NCBI GenBank assembly: GCA_032209605.1
Contig: JASFXZ010000035.1
Span: 2,609,001-2,673,000 of the forward strand
DNA length: 64,000 nt
Reading direction: 5' to 3'
Origin: Mactromeris polynyma
Lineage: Eukaryota; Mollusca; Bivalvia; Venerida; Mactridae
Shown here: in pieces, positions 29,201 through 46,312 of the stretch
Numbering within the stretch: the stretch's first letter is position 1
Layout: each line of letters begins with the position of its first letter
Made by a program: the position numbers and the translations under genes
Notes under the pieces: model-generated
What the model was told of the DNA's origin: nothing
The model's input: the letters and a program-made list of their open reading frames with translations, nothing else
The model's database searches: none

Positions 29201-32200
29201 TAGATTTTGAAAATGACTTGCTATGATTCATTGTTTTTGCATTATAATAATGCTTATTCTTTATGTTTTTCTTTTTGTAATAATTTATGCATGTATTAAG
29301 GTCTCTTGTGAGATAAGTTTATGTATGTTTATGAACATGTCTTAATGGGTTACCTTCAATAAATAAAGTTAAGGATAAATCATTAAGCAATACCAATTTG
29401 TCTATAAATGCAGTGTCTCTATTTATGTGAAGTATATTTGAATCATTGAGAAATGCTGAATTGTCCATAACAATAACATGACTATACATACAGTAAAACC
29501 TCAATAATAAGACCACCCTACGACCCTTGAAAAATGATCTTAATATCAAGGTGGTTTTAATAATGAGGTGGTCTTTAAGTGAGGTTTCTACTGTATTGGA
29601 ATCAATTAGACAACAATGATTAGTTTACCATTGTAGCCCAGTTACTGTTATATTGACGGAGTTTGTTATGCAGATCAGTACATAGACATAGACTCCGAAT
29701 GTAATAAATGCGACATTACAATCAGTCTTTTCGTGTGGACATTAGGTACGTAAAGTTTGTCCCGTAAGCTATTCAATATCAAGGGTACATTAAATTTAAT
29801 AACGATTTAAAGCGACACTTCATATTCTATGCAATTATTGTACGTAAAAAAACATTGTTGACGCAATTGGTTAGGAATGTAAAAGGGCACGTAAAAACCT
29901 AGCTCGTACATGATTGATCTTCACTTTGTAGTAACAATTTACTGTCCATGTCTACTTTTACCCTTCTAAAGTACACATCTTTCGCGATGATGCCATGACT
30001 TCTATTTTTGAAACAAAACAAAAGTTTGAATTATTTTGTGAAGGCTTTGATCAACAATAATAAGTTATGTCTTACAACAATTGTATTCCAGCTTGTACGA
30101 CAACCTTGCAACCTGACACTTCTACAACTATACAGCCAGAATATACTACAACAACACAACTAGACACTACTACAACAACACAAACGTACACTACTACCAC
30201 CACACAGCTAGACACTACTACCACCACACAACTAAACACTACTACAACCACTCAACCTCAAACTACTACAACCACACAGCCAGACACTACTACCACCACA
30301 CAACAAGTCACTACTACCACAACACTACCAAACACTACTACAACCACACAACCAGGCACTACTACCACAACACTACCAGATACAACTATAACCACACAAC
30401 CAGACACTACTACAACCACACAACCAGACACTACTACAACCACACAACCAGACACTACTACAACCACACAACCAGACACTACTACAACCACACAACCAGA
30501 CACTACTAGAACCACACAACCAGTAACTACTAGAACCACACAACCAGACACTACTACAACCACACAACAAGACACTACTACAACCACACAACCAGACACT
30601 ACCACCACCACACTACCAGACACTACTAGAACCACACAACAAGACACTACTAGAACCACACAACCAGACACTACTACAACCACACTACCAGACACTACTA
30701 GAACCACGCAACCAGACACTACTAGAACCACACAACCAGACACTACTACAACCACACAACCAGACACTACTACAACCACACTACCAGACACTACTAGAAC
30801 CACACAACCAGACTCTACTACAACCACACTACCAGACACTACTACAACCACACAACCAGACACTACTACCACAACACTACCAGACACTACTATAACCACA
30901 CAACCAGACACTACTACAACAACACTACCAGACACTACTACAACCACACAACCAGGCACTACTACCACAACACTACCAGACACTTCTATAACCACACAAC
31001 AAGACACTACTACAACCACACAACCAGACACTACTACCATCACACAGCCAGACACTACTACAACAACACAACCAGACACTACTACAACCACACAACCAGA
31101 CACTACTACAACCACACAACCAGACACTACTACAACCACACAACCTGACACTACTACAATCACACAACATGACACTACTACAACAACACAACCAAACACT
31201 ACTGCAACCACACAACCAGACACTACTACAACCACACAACTTGACACTACTACAACCACACAACCAGACACTACTGCAACCACACAACCAGACACTACTA
31301 CAACCACACAACCTGACACTACTACAATCACACAACATGACACTACTACAACCACACAACTAGGCACTACTACAACCATACAGTCGGACACTAATACAAC
31401 TTCACAACCTGACACTACTACAACCGCACAACCAGACACTACTACAACCACACAACCAGACGCTACTACAACTACAAAACTAGGCACTTCTACCACAACA
31501 CTACCAGACACTACTACCACCACACAACTAGGCACTACTACAACCACGCAACCAGACACTACTACAATCAAACAACCAGACACTATTACAACCACGCAAC
31601 CAGACACTATTACAACCACGCAATCAGACACTACTACAACCACACAACCTCACACTACTACAACCATACAACCAGACACTACTACAACCACACAACCAGA
31701 CACTACTACAACCACACAACCAGACACTACTACAACAACACAACCAGACACTACTACAACCACGCAACCAGACACTACTACAACCACGCAACCAGACACT
31801 ACTACAACCACACAACCTGGCACTACTACAACCACACAATCAGACACTTCTACAACCACACAACCAGACACTACTTCAACCACACAACCAGGCACTACTA
31901 CAACCACACAACCGGACACTTCTACAACCACACAACCAGACACTACTACAACCACACAACCAGGCACTACTACAACCACGCAACCAGACACTACTACAAC
32001 CACACAACCAGACACTACTACAACCACTCAAATTGACATAGACGTCGGCTCTGGTAGTAAAACTTATTCGAATTTAATTAGCATCACTGGCTTTGTGGCA
32101 GGAATACCTATTGCAGTATTTGGGTTGGTAGTTTGTGTACTTGTCACAATCTATTGTGTAAGGAAACACAGACGTTTGAAATCACACAGGTTCGTCATTT

Positions 32201-33272
32201 CGTGTGTATTATATAATTATGCAGGTATTGTCTAGATTATGTTGTGTGTTGTTGTTGACAAGTGCCATCATTACGAGGCTCTCTAGTCAATTGTTTACAC
32301 AGTGCGATGTATACTGGAGGCCCTGTTCGTGTTCATGCGGCATTCATTTTAGAATTGTCAGTGAGTGTCTAATAAAACCACACACACAGTGCCATGGTAA
32401 GTCGCAGGCGTATTAGACATTGTGTTTACGGTTGTCATTTCAGCATGCTAACCGGAATACTGCTTACAATCTGGTATTGGTACACACAATTAGTTACTAT
32501 GGATAGAATATGCTCAAAGGAAGTTAACCCGCTCAAATTACGTTACGACATTTATATAATGAGGACATCAAATATGGTACCATATACAGTAAAACTTCGA
32601 AACCTTGAACTGCCGTCGGATCCCGCAACCATCTAATGTTCGAGGCATCTATGGTATACATGTGCATGTACGAACTGACTGTTCCCTGTATGAGTGCACT
32701 ATGCATTATCGAAATGGTTCAGATAATAAATTTCGGGTAGAATTTATATTAATTTTGACACTGCGATGGACTTTACACAATACAGCTTACACTTTTGTTG
32801 AAGAAATTTACGAATTGGTAATCTTAGGGACAGCAAATCATGTTCAAGTTATCTACTGTTAGAATATGTGAAATAAGAAGGAATTTCGCCGGGACTTAAG
32901 AACCTGTTCGATGTATGTACTGTGTTCGAGCCAAAAGTGTTCGAGTTTTCGAAGTTCTACTGTATGTACATGTATATATATATACATGTATATATTGCAT
33001 ATTAACTTAAAGCTGTTTTTCCCTTGTATATTTTCAGAAGGCATACCAGTGTCCATTCAGGACAGAATTATCTACGTCCTCCGACCATCAGCTACGGTCT
33101 AAAGTATCATGGCACTCCGTCGGCAAGGTCATTGACCGGAAGTAGTTTAGATGATGTTCCATCCCTGTCCGGACCATCTTCTGGTTCCCTGATGCAAAGG
33201 TATGCTAGGGAGGCGTTACCGGGCGATGAGTATGTATTGTACAAAGGGAACGCGAAACGTGAGCTGTTTTAA
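6045..33272 (+). CDS. SRCR-vWD-EGF-mucin transmembrane protein (VWDE-like), 5' exon outside window
   Basis: Nineteen exons with GT-AG borders join in frame: 6045-6234, 8035-8225, 9149-9278, 11029-11131, 11813-11894, 12953-13170, 14031-14201, 14969-15051, 15440-15503, 16567-16761, 17784-17992, 18478-18745, 25290-25439, 25887-26061, 27193-27395, 27961-28221, 29637-29745, 30092-32189, 33038-33272. They give about 1,711 residues, ending in TAA at 33270-33272. Order: SRCR (about 7-125), Ig/FN-like linker, vWD (about 380-545), basic cleavage motif, EGF (about 730-765), Cys-rich module, Thr-rich stalk (about 935-1590), one TM helix, 90-residue tail. Every exon phase matches the next. The border between exons 5 and 6 is ambiguous: 11890 with a GC donor joining 12943, or 11894 joining 12953; both keep frame. 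The first exon in view starts in phase 1, so a signal-peptide exon must lie left of the window. Family knowledge suggests a cell-surface or shed recognition/adhesion protein; ligand and function are unknown. Confidence 0.85.
7620..7835 (+). repeat. Interspersed repeat family R1 (+ copy)
   Basis: Begins near gctgttggctggctgttaaa and ends in a conserved box reading ggaggtctgtgt...gttccctgtagc. The same box recurs at 14528-14605, 19262-19335, 26300-26360 and 29110-29180 on this strand, and reversed at 10455-10885 and 28475-28830. It has no terminal inverted repeats and no coding frame, so it is probably a SINE or non-autonomous element body. Confidence 0.65.
9149..14201 (+). CDS. Ig/FN-like linker exons between SRCR and vWD
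   Basis: Five exons (9149-9278, 11029-11131, 11813-11894, 12953-13170, 14031-14201) code about 235 residues. The first two read LEFLCVFTMDVNVTYNVTW then YIDDSLLVTK, a Cys followed by Tyr-x-Val-x-Trp and acidic residues, like the first beta-sandwich ahead of the vWD domain in VWDE proteins. Several N-glycosylation sequons are visible (NVT, NLT, NES, NDT). No enzyme motif is seen. The start of the fourth exon could be 12943 instead. The fifth exon (PVKADEAWDSQKTYKFRIWT) follows directly after a 48-bp minisatellite. Confidence 0.75.
9430..9722. mobile_element. MITE with long inverted ends (ATTGTCACGAG family)
   Basis: The left end ATTGTCACGAGTT, with ccctttatcc and tctagagt inside, is mirrored by the right end agataactctagaatggat, aaagtg, aactcgtgacaat. 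The arms pair imperfectly over about 50 bp and there is no coding frame. Partial relatives lie at 9854-10090 and 16846-17005. Confidence 0.7.
10455..10885 (-). repeat. Interspersed repeat family R1 (reverse copy)
   Basis: Reverse-oriented, longer copy of the repeat at 7620. It starts gagagaataagttgctacag and ends ggtttaaatcaatttaacag. It contains a G-run of about 11 near 10640. It lies in the intron 9279-11028. Confidence 0.65.
11249..11460. mobile_element. Palindromic MITE with CRE octamers, copy 1
   Basis: The arms are inverted copies: gcgctgctatgggatttaca on the left, and the reverse of the same (ggttgaaatcgtacagcggc) on the right. Each arm holds TGACGTCA, and a third perfect octamer plus a TGATGTCA variant lie inside. 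There is no coding frame. It lies in the intron 11132-11812. Confidence 0.8.
13193..13351. mobile_element. pogo/Tigger-like MITE, decayed
   Basis: Contains gaccacctcaataataagac at the left and gaggatttactg at the right, the degenerate ends of the family whose clean copy is at 29491. It lies just after the donor of the exon ending 13170. Confidence 0.55.
13690..13970. repeat. 48-bp minisatellite, about 6 units
   Basis: The motif ataaccatatcgcatg recurs at 13703, 13751, 13799 and onward, every 48 bp. The unit is itself built of short gttccgt steps. Because 48 is a multiple of 3 both strands show long frames, but there is a proper acceptor (tttag) at 14030 and the frame does not match the exon, so the array is intronic. 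It ends about 60 bp before the exon at 14031. Confidence 0.9.
14969..17992 (+). CDS. von Willebrand factor type D domain (4 exons)
   Basis: Exons 14969-15051, 15440-15503, 16567-16761 and 17784-17992 join in phases 2, 0 and 0. Seen in order: CYSHVDPHMRTSDGK-YYENQSEGDYMLYRN (the vWD opening GDPHxxTFDGxxY...GxYxL), CACGVAIRAGKDVYKIHRCG, and the C-terminal HVEGLCGSMNNNPDDDFKLM with NGT and FSNSWR, which matches the CGxxGnxNxxxxDDF..NGT...SW signature of the calcium-loop end. The usual GDPH is VDPH here. vWD domains are extracellular assembly and adhesion modules. A TGACGTCA-bearing MITE lies in the 15504-16566 intron and another in the 16762-17783 intron. Confidence 0.9.
15572..15685. mobile_element. 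pogo/Tigger-like MITE
   Basis: Left end CAGTAGAACCTCACTTAAAA; right end gaggttttattgtag. Same family as 29491-29593, with one mutated end. It lies in the intron 15504-16566. Confidence 0.6.
16041..16247. mobile_element. Palindromic MITE with CRE octamers, copy 2
   Basis: Same family as 11249-11460. It holds two perfect TGACGTCA octamers and one TGATGTCA, with the shared centre gggcaaatattgcttactg. The left tip is decayed. Confidence 0.75.
16846..17005. mobile_element. Short MITE of the ATTGTCACGAG family
   Basis: The left arm attgtcacgagttctctccc is mirrored by gggagagaactctagaaggg at 16988-17007. The centre has a palindrome around atatgtatgcatatataca. It lies just after the donor of the exon ending 16761. 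Confidence 0.6.
17402..17657. mobile_element. Palindromic MITE with CRE octamers, copy 3
   Basis: The best-kept tips of the family: atatgagcgctgctatggga on the left is exactly mirrored by tcccatagcagcgctcatat on the right. Two perfect TGACGTCA octamers remain. The centre is in the opposite orientation to the copy at 16041. It lies in the intron 16762-17783. Confidence 0.85.
18478..18745 (+). CDS. vWD-end exon with polybasic cleavage motif
   Basis: This exon opens with RLSDDLNLFTNNDRKLDSW, finishing the vWD-linked segment, and then has a run of basic residues, KSKRRRRRSFDDD, followed by TPRKRIHK. The polybasic run fits a proprotein-convertase (furin-type) site, RxxR before S. The exon closes in phase 0 before a 6.5-kb intron that is mostly the 46-bp minisatellite. 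Cleavage is inferred, not shown. Confidence 0.8.
19510..25095. repeat. 46-bp minisatellite, about 121 units
   Basis: Tandem units of 46 bp built around gcccgtttggtattgctttg and tgttcactgcctgtgtgt. The left part (to about 20600) is older and more varied; the centre (20850-22900) is a 92-bp dimer pattern with 690-bp (15-unit) blocks repeated; the right part is homogeneous. The unit has no stop in any + frame and 46 leaves remainder 1 mod 3, so all + frames read a 46-residue pattern. It fills most of the 6.5-kb intron 18746-25289 of the vWD gene and is not coding. Confidence 0.95.
25290..25439 (+). CDS. Exon between vWD and EGF modules
   Basis: Fifty codons in phase 0 on both sides, reading TTEEATVLCQNSINNM and EEVIKQCVYDVG. 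Two cysteines are spaced as in the linker after the vWD domain of VWDE-like proteins. The acceptor is tgtttgtctcccttataag and the donor GGG|GTAAGC. It follows the end of the 46-bp minisatellite by about 200 bp. Confidence 0.75.
25887..27395 (+). CDS. EGF-like module split over two exons
   Basis: Exons 25887-26061 and 27193-27395 join in phase 1. The first ends CSTNCSGNGVCSVTG; the second begins SLNVGQCNCTGPFRGPDC, giving the EGF order C-x3-C-x5-C...C-x-C-x8-C. The residues after it (DTSNGTDCSCIVI, FEGFYCKM) add further cysteines. The EGF module sits between the vWD part and the Thr-rich stalk, as in VWDE. The intron holds a 42-bp minisatellite right before the second exon. Confidence 0.85.
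26841..27150. repeat. 42-bp minisatellite, about 7 units
   Basis: Units begin gagacaatataggacctttg and continue cgtagcatttgatattagac. Six are nearly identical and the last is degenerate. The antisense open frame is a by-product of 42 being a multiple of 3. The array ends about 45 bp before the exon at 27193. Confidence 0.9.
27646..27847. mobile_element. Palindromic MITE with CRE octamers, copy 4
   Basis: Three perfect TGACGTCA octamers and one TGATGTCA, with arms as in the other copies. It lies in the intron 27396-27960. Confidence 0.8.
27961..28221 (+). CDS. Exon with second polybasic motif
   Basis: Eighty-seven codons in phase 0 on both sides. It carries YTGQCCLTPNRRRRSLVEIE, so a second RRRR-S convertase-like site follows the EGF module, and several sequons (NGT, NIT). 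The rest (FVYLYDISVSNDGVNF) looks like a beta-rich extracellular segment. No named domain is recognised. Confidence 0.8.
28246..28330 (+). repeat. tRNA-derived SINE head
   Basis: Contains an A-box-like stretch (taggagtagagcgcc) and a near-perfect B box (gagttcgagccccgc) with tRNA-like spacing. The flanks cannot form an acceptor stem and the anticodon arm is degenerate, so this is a SINE head and not a functional tRNA. A similar B box on the other strand lies near 12025-12060. Confidence 0.6.
28475..28830 (-). repeat. Interspersed repeat family R1 (reverse copy)
   Basis: Matches 10455-10885 along most of its length, from gagaataagttgttacaggg to ggtttaaatcgatttaacag. It follows directly after a tRNA-like SINE head at 28246-28330. 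Confidence 0.6.
29060..29185 (+). repeat. Interspersed repeat family R1 (+ partial)
   Basis: Carries the box ggtctgtgtggggaggcact and gcggcgttccctgtaacaa, the 3' part of the repeat family seen at 7620. Confidence 0.55.
29491..29593. mobile_element. pogo/Tigger-like MITE, clean copy
   Basis: 103 bp, from CAGTAAAACCTCAATAATAA to gtgaggtttctactg, with ends that are inverted repeats, flanked on both sides by TA. CAGT ends with a TA target duplication are typical of pogo/Tigger (Tc1-mariner) elements. It has no coding frame. Traces of the family also lie near 18003-18130, 25488-25540 and 44820-44890. Confidence 0.75.
29637..29745 (+). CDS. Short Cys-rich module exon
   Basis: Reads PSYCYIDGVCYADQYI then DSECNKCDITISLF. 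The pattern C-x-I-D-G-V-C-Y-A...C-x2-C is a small repeat often seen near the C-terminus of mollusc and echinoderm VWDE-like proteins (family memory, not a search). The acceptor at 29636 was chosen over later ones because it restores phase 0 after the exon ending 28221. Confidence 0.7.
30092..32189 (+). CDS. Mucin-like PDTTTTTQ stalk, TM helix and start of tail
   Basis: A single 2.1-kb exon. About 80 tandem 24-bp units encode the octapeptide PDTTTTTQ with mild variation (R, L, I, G, S, H replacements). Such Thr-rich runs are normally densely O-glycosylated and act as a rigid stalk. After it comes SLISITGF-type sequence: a helix from about 32071 to 32157 (FVAGIPIAVFGLVVCVLVTI) followed by the basic stop-transfer VRKHRRLKSHR. 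The exon ends in phase 2 at ACAG|GTTCGT. The DNA unit is almost purely A and C on this strand, so the antisense frames are open too; those are shadows. Confidence 0.9.
32587..32962. mobile_element. pogo-like MITE, 376 bp, in last intron
   Basis: Left end CAGTAAAACTTCGAAACC and right end ttcgagttttcgaagttctactg are mirrored, with TA on both sides. It fills nearly half of the last intron of the vWD gene (32190-33037). Confidence 0.65.
33038..33272 (+). CDS. Last coding exon, cytoplasmic tail
   Basis: Joins the previous exon as AG|A (Arg) and codes 78 residues to TAA at 33270-33272. The tail is Ser/Pro/Tyr-rich (RSLTGSSLDDVPSLSG, MQRYAREALPGDEYVLYKGN). Tyrosines in the contexts DEYVLY and SYGLKY could be phosphorylation or adaptor sites; this is inference. 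Possible polyadenylation signals AATAAA stand at 33278, 33580 and 33819. The first is only 6 bp after the stop, so 33580 or 33819 is more likely. Confidence 0.85.
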
Positions 33273-34760
33273 TGAGCAATAAATACACAACATTTTCCGC
33301 TTCATGTCCATGTTAATCGACAATTGGCCTAGTGTTAAAAAAGAATTAGTTTTCATGATCAGGATCAAGATCAAATATACTTTCTTGCAAACTTTGAAAA
33401 CTGTTTTATGCAAAACTGAATCTTTATACATAATGTGATAGATATGAATGTTTTGCAAGATAAGTTTCATGTTTATTTGAAAAAAATATTATGATTGATA
33501 TGTTAAGACTGATTATTGAACATTGATCCTGATTTTATCTGTATCAAATTCAGTGATACGTGTAATTTATGACTTTCTCAATAAAAAAGTAGAGTTTTGA
33601 GGATTTTCACAAAGTTAACTAGAAGATTTTAGGTATTTTTGTGTTCGTTATGCATACAGTTTTCAATTACTTTAAGAAAATAGCAACTTTTTTTCTGGAT
33701 CAAATTGATCCAGTTCAGTTGATCCTTTGTGAACACATGGCCTGTATTTTATATTGTACTAGTGTAATAGATATATTAACGTTGTTAGATTACTTCTATG
33801 TCCACTGCTCTATGATTAAATAAACTTGACATATTTAGTTGATGTCAAGGTTGAATGAATATTAGGATCGGAATCGAAAATTACATATTTGAAATACCAT
33901 TCATGGAAGAAATACCATTGGCTTTTGGTCTTTCCACGGACCATATATACTAAGAAGGGTTACTGATGTGTGAAGCATAAACACACAATTTTAGATGTAA
34001 ACACAGTGAATATTTCGTGCCCATGTAAACAGAACCAGCAATGAATCAATTCTATATTGAACGATCCGTACTTCTTTTTGACACGAGTTATTCTGAGCAT
34101 TTTCATTGGAAAACATTTAATAAAAAAATGTATTCTAAAATTAAAAGTTAAAATAAGTATGCTGATTTTGTTGACGTGCCAGTCTGTGGCATTACCTGTG
34201 ATGTTTTATGACTTTGGCGCTTAATTTACGACATCGGCTAATACATGTTTTGTTCAATAGCTCAAAACAGTACACACATACCTAGCAACACATGTTATAC
34301 TACATGTTATACTACAGTAAATCCTCACATATAGACCACCTCAATAATAAGACCAGTTTCCAAGGGACCCAATGGTGGTCTAACTATTGAGGTTTCACTG
34401 TGTCATACGAGTGTATTTTTATTGTACATAAATGTATGTGTATTATTGCATGATTGATAATTATTGTTATAACTAAGTATATGTAGAATACTAACGACTA
34501 ATAAAGATTATATGTAGTTTGCATAATGATTTTTTATGTTAATCAGATTTAAAATATTAAAACGGTATGACTTTTTTCTTTATTTCTCTGCTCTGAGGGT
34601 TCTGTGGTAATATCAATCCACGAAAAATTATTTCTCATGTGACTTTCTAAACAACAATCCAATGCGTCTGTTCATCTTTCAAACAGAATCTTATGTTCAA
34701 AGCATCATATGGCAAAACTGAATTTATTTGTATAAATTAAAATATTTCTTTGAGTTGTAG
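33273..34760. other. 3' UTR and downstream intergenic region of vWD gene
   Basis: AT-rich. It holds the candidate polyadenylation signals and one pogo-like MITE. No coding frame was recognised. Confidence 0.5.
34315..34400. mobile_element. pogo/Tigger-like MITE, short copy
   Basis: CAGTAAATCCTCACATATAG at the left, ttgaggtttcactg at the right, inverted to each other. Lies downstream of the vWD gene. Confidence 0.65.
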
Positions 34761-34769
34761 AGATTAAAG

Positions 34770-35420
34770 TTGAAATCATTGATTTTAAAGTTGGAACTAT
34801 TTGAATATTATGTTGGAATTATCAACATAAGGTTGGTATATTGACGTTAATGTTGAAAATTATTGCCTTTAATATTGATATTTAATATTGTAATTGACTT
34901 TACAGTTAGAATTTTTGACTTTAATGTTGGAATTTTGGATTTTGCTGTTGGTATATTGACTTTAGAGTTGGAATATTGACTTTTGAGTTGGAATATTGAC
35001 TTTAGAGTTGGAATATTGACTTTAGAGTTGGAATATTGACTTTAAAGTTGGAATATTGATTTTAAAGTTGGAATATTGACTATAATGCAGGAATATTGAC
35101 TTTAAAATTGGAATTATTAACAATAATGTTGGAATCATCAACTAAGGAGTTGGAGTTATTGTCTTTTAAGTTGGAATATTGACTTTAGAGCTGGAATATT
35201 GACTTTAATGTTGGAATATTGACTTTAGAGCTGGAATATTGACTTTAATGTTGGAATATTGACTTTAATGTTGAAATATTGACTTAAAAGTTAGAATTAT
35301 TGACTTTAATGTTGGAATATTGACTTAAAAGTTGGAATCATTGATTTTAATGTTGCAGTATTGATTTTAATGTTGGATTATTGGCATTAATGATGGAATC
35401 ATAACTCAGGAATGGGAGTT
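34770..35420. repeat. 20-bp AT-rich minisatellite
   Basis: About 25 units of ttggaatattgactttagag with many single-base changes; the edges fade gradually. It lies between the vWD gene and the last retained exon of the G-alpha pseudogene. Confidence 0.85.
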
Positions 35421-42922
<7,502 letters not shown>

Positions 42923-45900
42923 CTTGAATAAGACAGACCCGAAACTCACGGTCAGTGAGTCAGGTGAATTATTCAGTAACTATCTTCCCCAGAGTTAAAC
43001 TAATACCGGCGTCACGGGCCCCGGAATGAACCCCTTTTCCAATCTGAAAACAAACCGAAGCCCAAACGTGGCTTCTTTTGCAGAAAACATCCAAAATAAC
43101 AGACGCTTATAGTCAACTCAGCTTCTGCATAAACAGGGTGTGGTAAGAAAAAGGGAGGTAAAAACTAGACGGAACAGCGATCGATAAATCGTAAAGCTTG
43201 CAAAAAATATGCTATTAATCCACAGATTTAGCTATTTTACTTGTTTAAAATCTTTCACAAAAATATAAACAACTAAAATGCGTGAATTTACGTTAAAATG
43301 CAGTAGAAGTAATCCGCAATTTATAACTTCATATCTATTATGCATGAACAGAACAGCATATAATAATTTAGGCTGGTTCTCTGTAACAAGCAGCAAGCGA
43401 CAGTATTCGCGGACTGTGAATCAAAACAAAGCACGGAACCAGTCAATTCGGATATGATTTTCCGTTCCAGCCTCGATTAGGGGCTCAAGGTTTGCATTGG
43501 TAATGAGCCGGCGAAATTGCTGAATGAAATGAGATTGATTCAGAAAAATAGTCTGCCACCTCCCAAGGACATGTTGCTCGATTTTTTAATCAAGCGTTTA
43601 GGTATACTGGCCTCAAACTACACTATTTGTTTTAAATTAGAAAACAGTCTAAATTATGGGCGTTGTTTTTTTCAAAACGAGTATTGTCTTTCAGTGGCGG
43701 CACGGATGGGGAGTCAGATATATTTTAGCCCCCCCCCCTCCTCCCGAAAAAAGTCTGTGTGGCTTGTCGATTCGTCTACCACTGTGTGCATTTTTAAATA
43801 CTTGGTTCTAAATGATCCTTTCAAAGAAACGAGGACGTGTACTCGTGAACGAAACGTAGCTCTGATTATGACGATTCCTGTACACACTGCAGGAACGTAG
43901 ATGGATAGTTTTAAACGACACTCGATTTTCGTGAGATAAAGTAATCGGAGAAGACCCTCTGTTTAAGAAATTATTACATATACTCCATTATATTCGTATA
44001 ACACCAGATTAGGCTATACCTTCATTATACTTAGTAATTAGGACAGCTGATAGAGCTCTATACACTGTAGATATATATATATAGTATTTTTTTACATGTA
44101 GAATGACTTTTGATGATGTTTTACATTCCGGTAAATCTGGAACACAATCAAATATACGGTCCCTGGGTAAATGCACACACACTTCTGTTAAGTATTTTTT
44201 ATATCAAAAGTAGTTTAAGAAAAGAGAGAAAGTATAGATCTACTAACTTATGCTGTCGAGTTTTATTTTTTTTAAATATCAATAAAAATATAAAAAAACA
44301 GATTTTCCGTAGGCCTACTCATCCCTTGTTTTTGTTGTTGTTATTTCGGAAGAAAAATAATTTTATGGTGTTTTTTTTAAAAATCTCGACTTCATGAGGT
44401 ATATATGAATCTTAGGGAGATAATCGATCGTGACACACACCTGTGGACCGTACCACGTATTATTGTTTTATGACTTTTAATGTTAGGGTCGCTGTTGATG
44501 TTGACATTGAATTAGCTTAGTATTGACGACTTTCTAAATCGAATGTTACCGACTTTAAACGTCAAAACGAAAGTAGATATTCAGTGGACAAATTTAACAA
44601 GATGTTGTTATAATGTATCGTTTGGTTTACGAACCGGGAGTGACGTTTGGTTCTGTTACATCTAAACTGCTTTGTCATTCGTGTTTTCATACCAGAAGTC
44701 TTCATACAGTTTATAGAATCTACCAAGAGTTCTTCGGTGACAGCGAATTTTCTACGAAGAAGTTAAGAAATAAATGTCTTATTTATTGCAAAGTATGCCC
44801 ATTTTACTATTTTTCTCTTTATTCAACCTCAATATCAAGACCACCTCAATAAGCAGACCAGTTTTAAAGGGTATCAATGGTGTTGTCTCCTAACCATTGT
44901 ATATATTTTGTATATTGTTTTCTATTCATATGTTCATGCGTTACTTGAACTGAATTATATATAATTTAATTTGATAAATTTGTAAACTTGAATAAAATAT
45001 AATTTGTTTCCATTTTCTTACCGCCCTTTCATGTCTTGCTACCGTGTTAATGTACCTATTAAAGTGGTCCTGATTGATTGCTTCCCAGCAAACAAATTGT
45101 AACAACGTTTAACATGTATGGTTTTCTTTACGTCGTCACTACGTAATTTTGGCTACCAATTCACAACCCATTCGGAAATCCTCGGCCAACTACGTCAAGT
45201 GTTATCCGAGTAACGAAGTGGTACGGAAATACCCGAGAGCTGACGAGAATGTACACAACCTTCATACAACGTTGTGACAACGTTAAGAAAACCATACATT
45301 TTTACGTTGGGACAACGTTATGCATAACATTAAGACAACGTTAGCAGTATCGTTGCCACAAAGTTGTGACAACGTTTTGTGTTTTCTGGGAAGAGCGAAT
45401 TTTAGATGTTTTGAATATTTTAAACATGAGTTTGTTTAATAAAATAGGCTACCACAGGCAGATTCTAAGTTCTCCAAAACAACTGACCGTATATATTGTG
45501 TTTATTTTTTTCATATTCTCTTGTAAATTAAAGTTGTTACTTCATGCCTTTGTTCTCGTTGTAGCGTATCGATAATACAGTCACATGGCGCATTTTTCGG
45601 CGCAGCAGTCCTAAGGCGTAAACAATATGTTTGTCTCAGGTTTCCCGACCTACCCTATTTTTTTGCCCTGACCCTGGAACCTTTTTTCGCGTGTTAACAT
45701 TTTGGTATAAAGTATTTGTAAGTATTGACCATTTTGTTTCATTTGGAATAAAAATAGATATTCAAGTCACTCTATATTTTCAGTATTTCATGTAGTTTAT
45801 CGATCACCTATATTAGAAGCAACAAAGTCAGTAAGGGGAAGTAAACGCTGTGAGTATTTTATGCAAGTACTCTTGAGTTGCGTCCCTTGAAAAGCTAACT

Positions 45901-46312
45901 ATGTGGCATTTGCGATCTACTTCCGATTTTTACGGCACATTTTGGTTACACAACTTAATCAGATAAACTTATACATATCATTTACTTAAATTAGGTATAT
46001 TGGGAGGGAGCGGGGGGGGGGGGGCGATGCAGGGAGGGAGAGAGACAGAGAGTGCAACAATATTATCCGTAAAAATTAGGGAATTTGTGTTTAATTTCAA
46101 AATATTGACAGTATAGTCGAAAATCAGCATTTCAACCTTTTTTTCTTTATTTTAAATCCGTCAATTCGAAAAGTTTATTATGTTGTACTATTATTGTGTT
46201 AAACTTGGTTAGTTTATGAATATCATTTTGTATTTAAAGTGTACGCATTTCCTACATTGTTAACTATAGACATCTTACCAGGGAAACACAATTGAACACT
46301 ACCTCAATGTTT
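42923..46312. other. Mostly non-coding region upstream of the pseudogene
   Basis: Contains the former 5' flank of the G-alpha copy, a short homopolymer C run near 43730, a decayed pogo-like trace at 44820-44890, the MITE-like element at 45081-45393 and a G run near 46012. Open frames at 43517 and 44613 show no recognisable domain. Confidence 0.4.
45081..45393. mobile_element. MITE-like element rich in ACAACGTT
   Basis: The left end CTTCCCAGCAAACAAA and the right end tttgtgttttctgggaag are imperfect inverted repeats. The inside holds five copies of acaacgtt and two mirrored copies of ccatacat. No target duplication is visible and no frame is coding. Confidence 0.55.

Noticed and set aside
30258..32027. 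Antisense Val/Ser/Cys-rich frames of up to 461 codons
   Set aside because: Shadow of the PDTTTTTQ coding repeat. The + strand reading has the TM helix, tail and matching exon phases.
43517..43900. 127-codon frame upstream of the pseudogene
   Set aside because: No recognisable domain, crosses a homopolymer C run and has no splice support.
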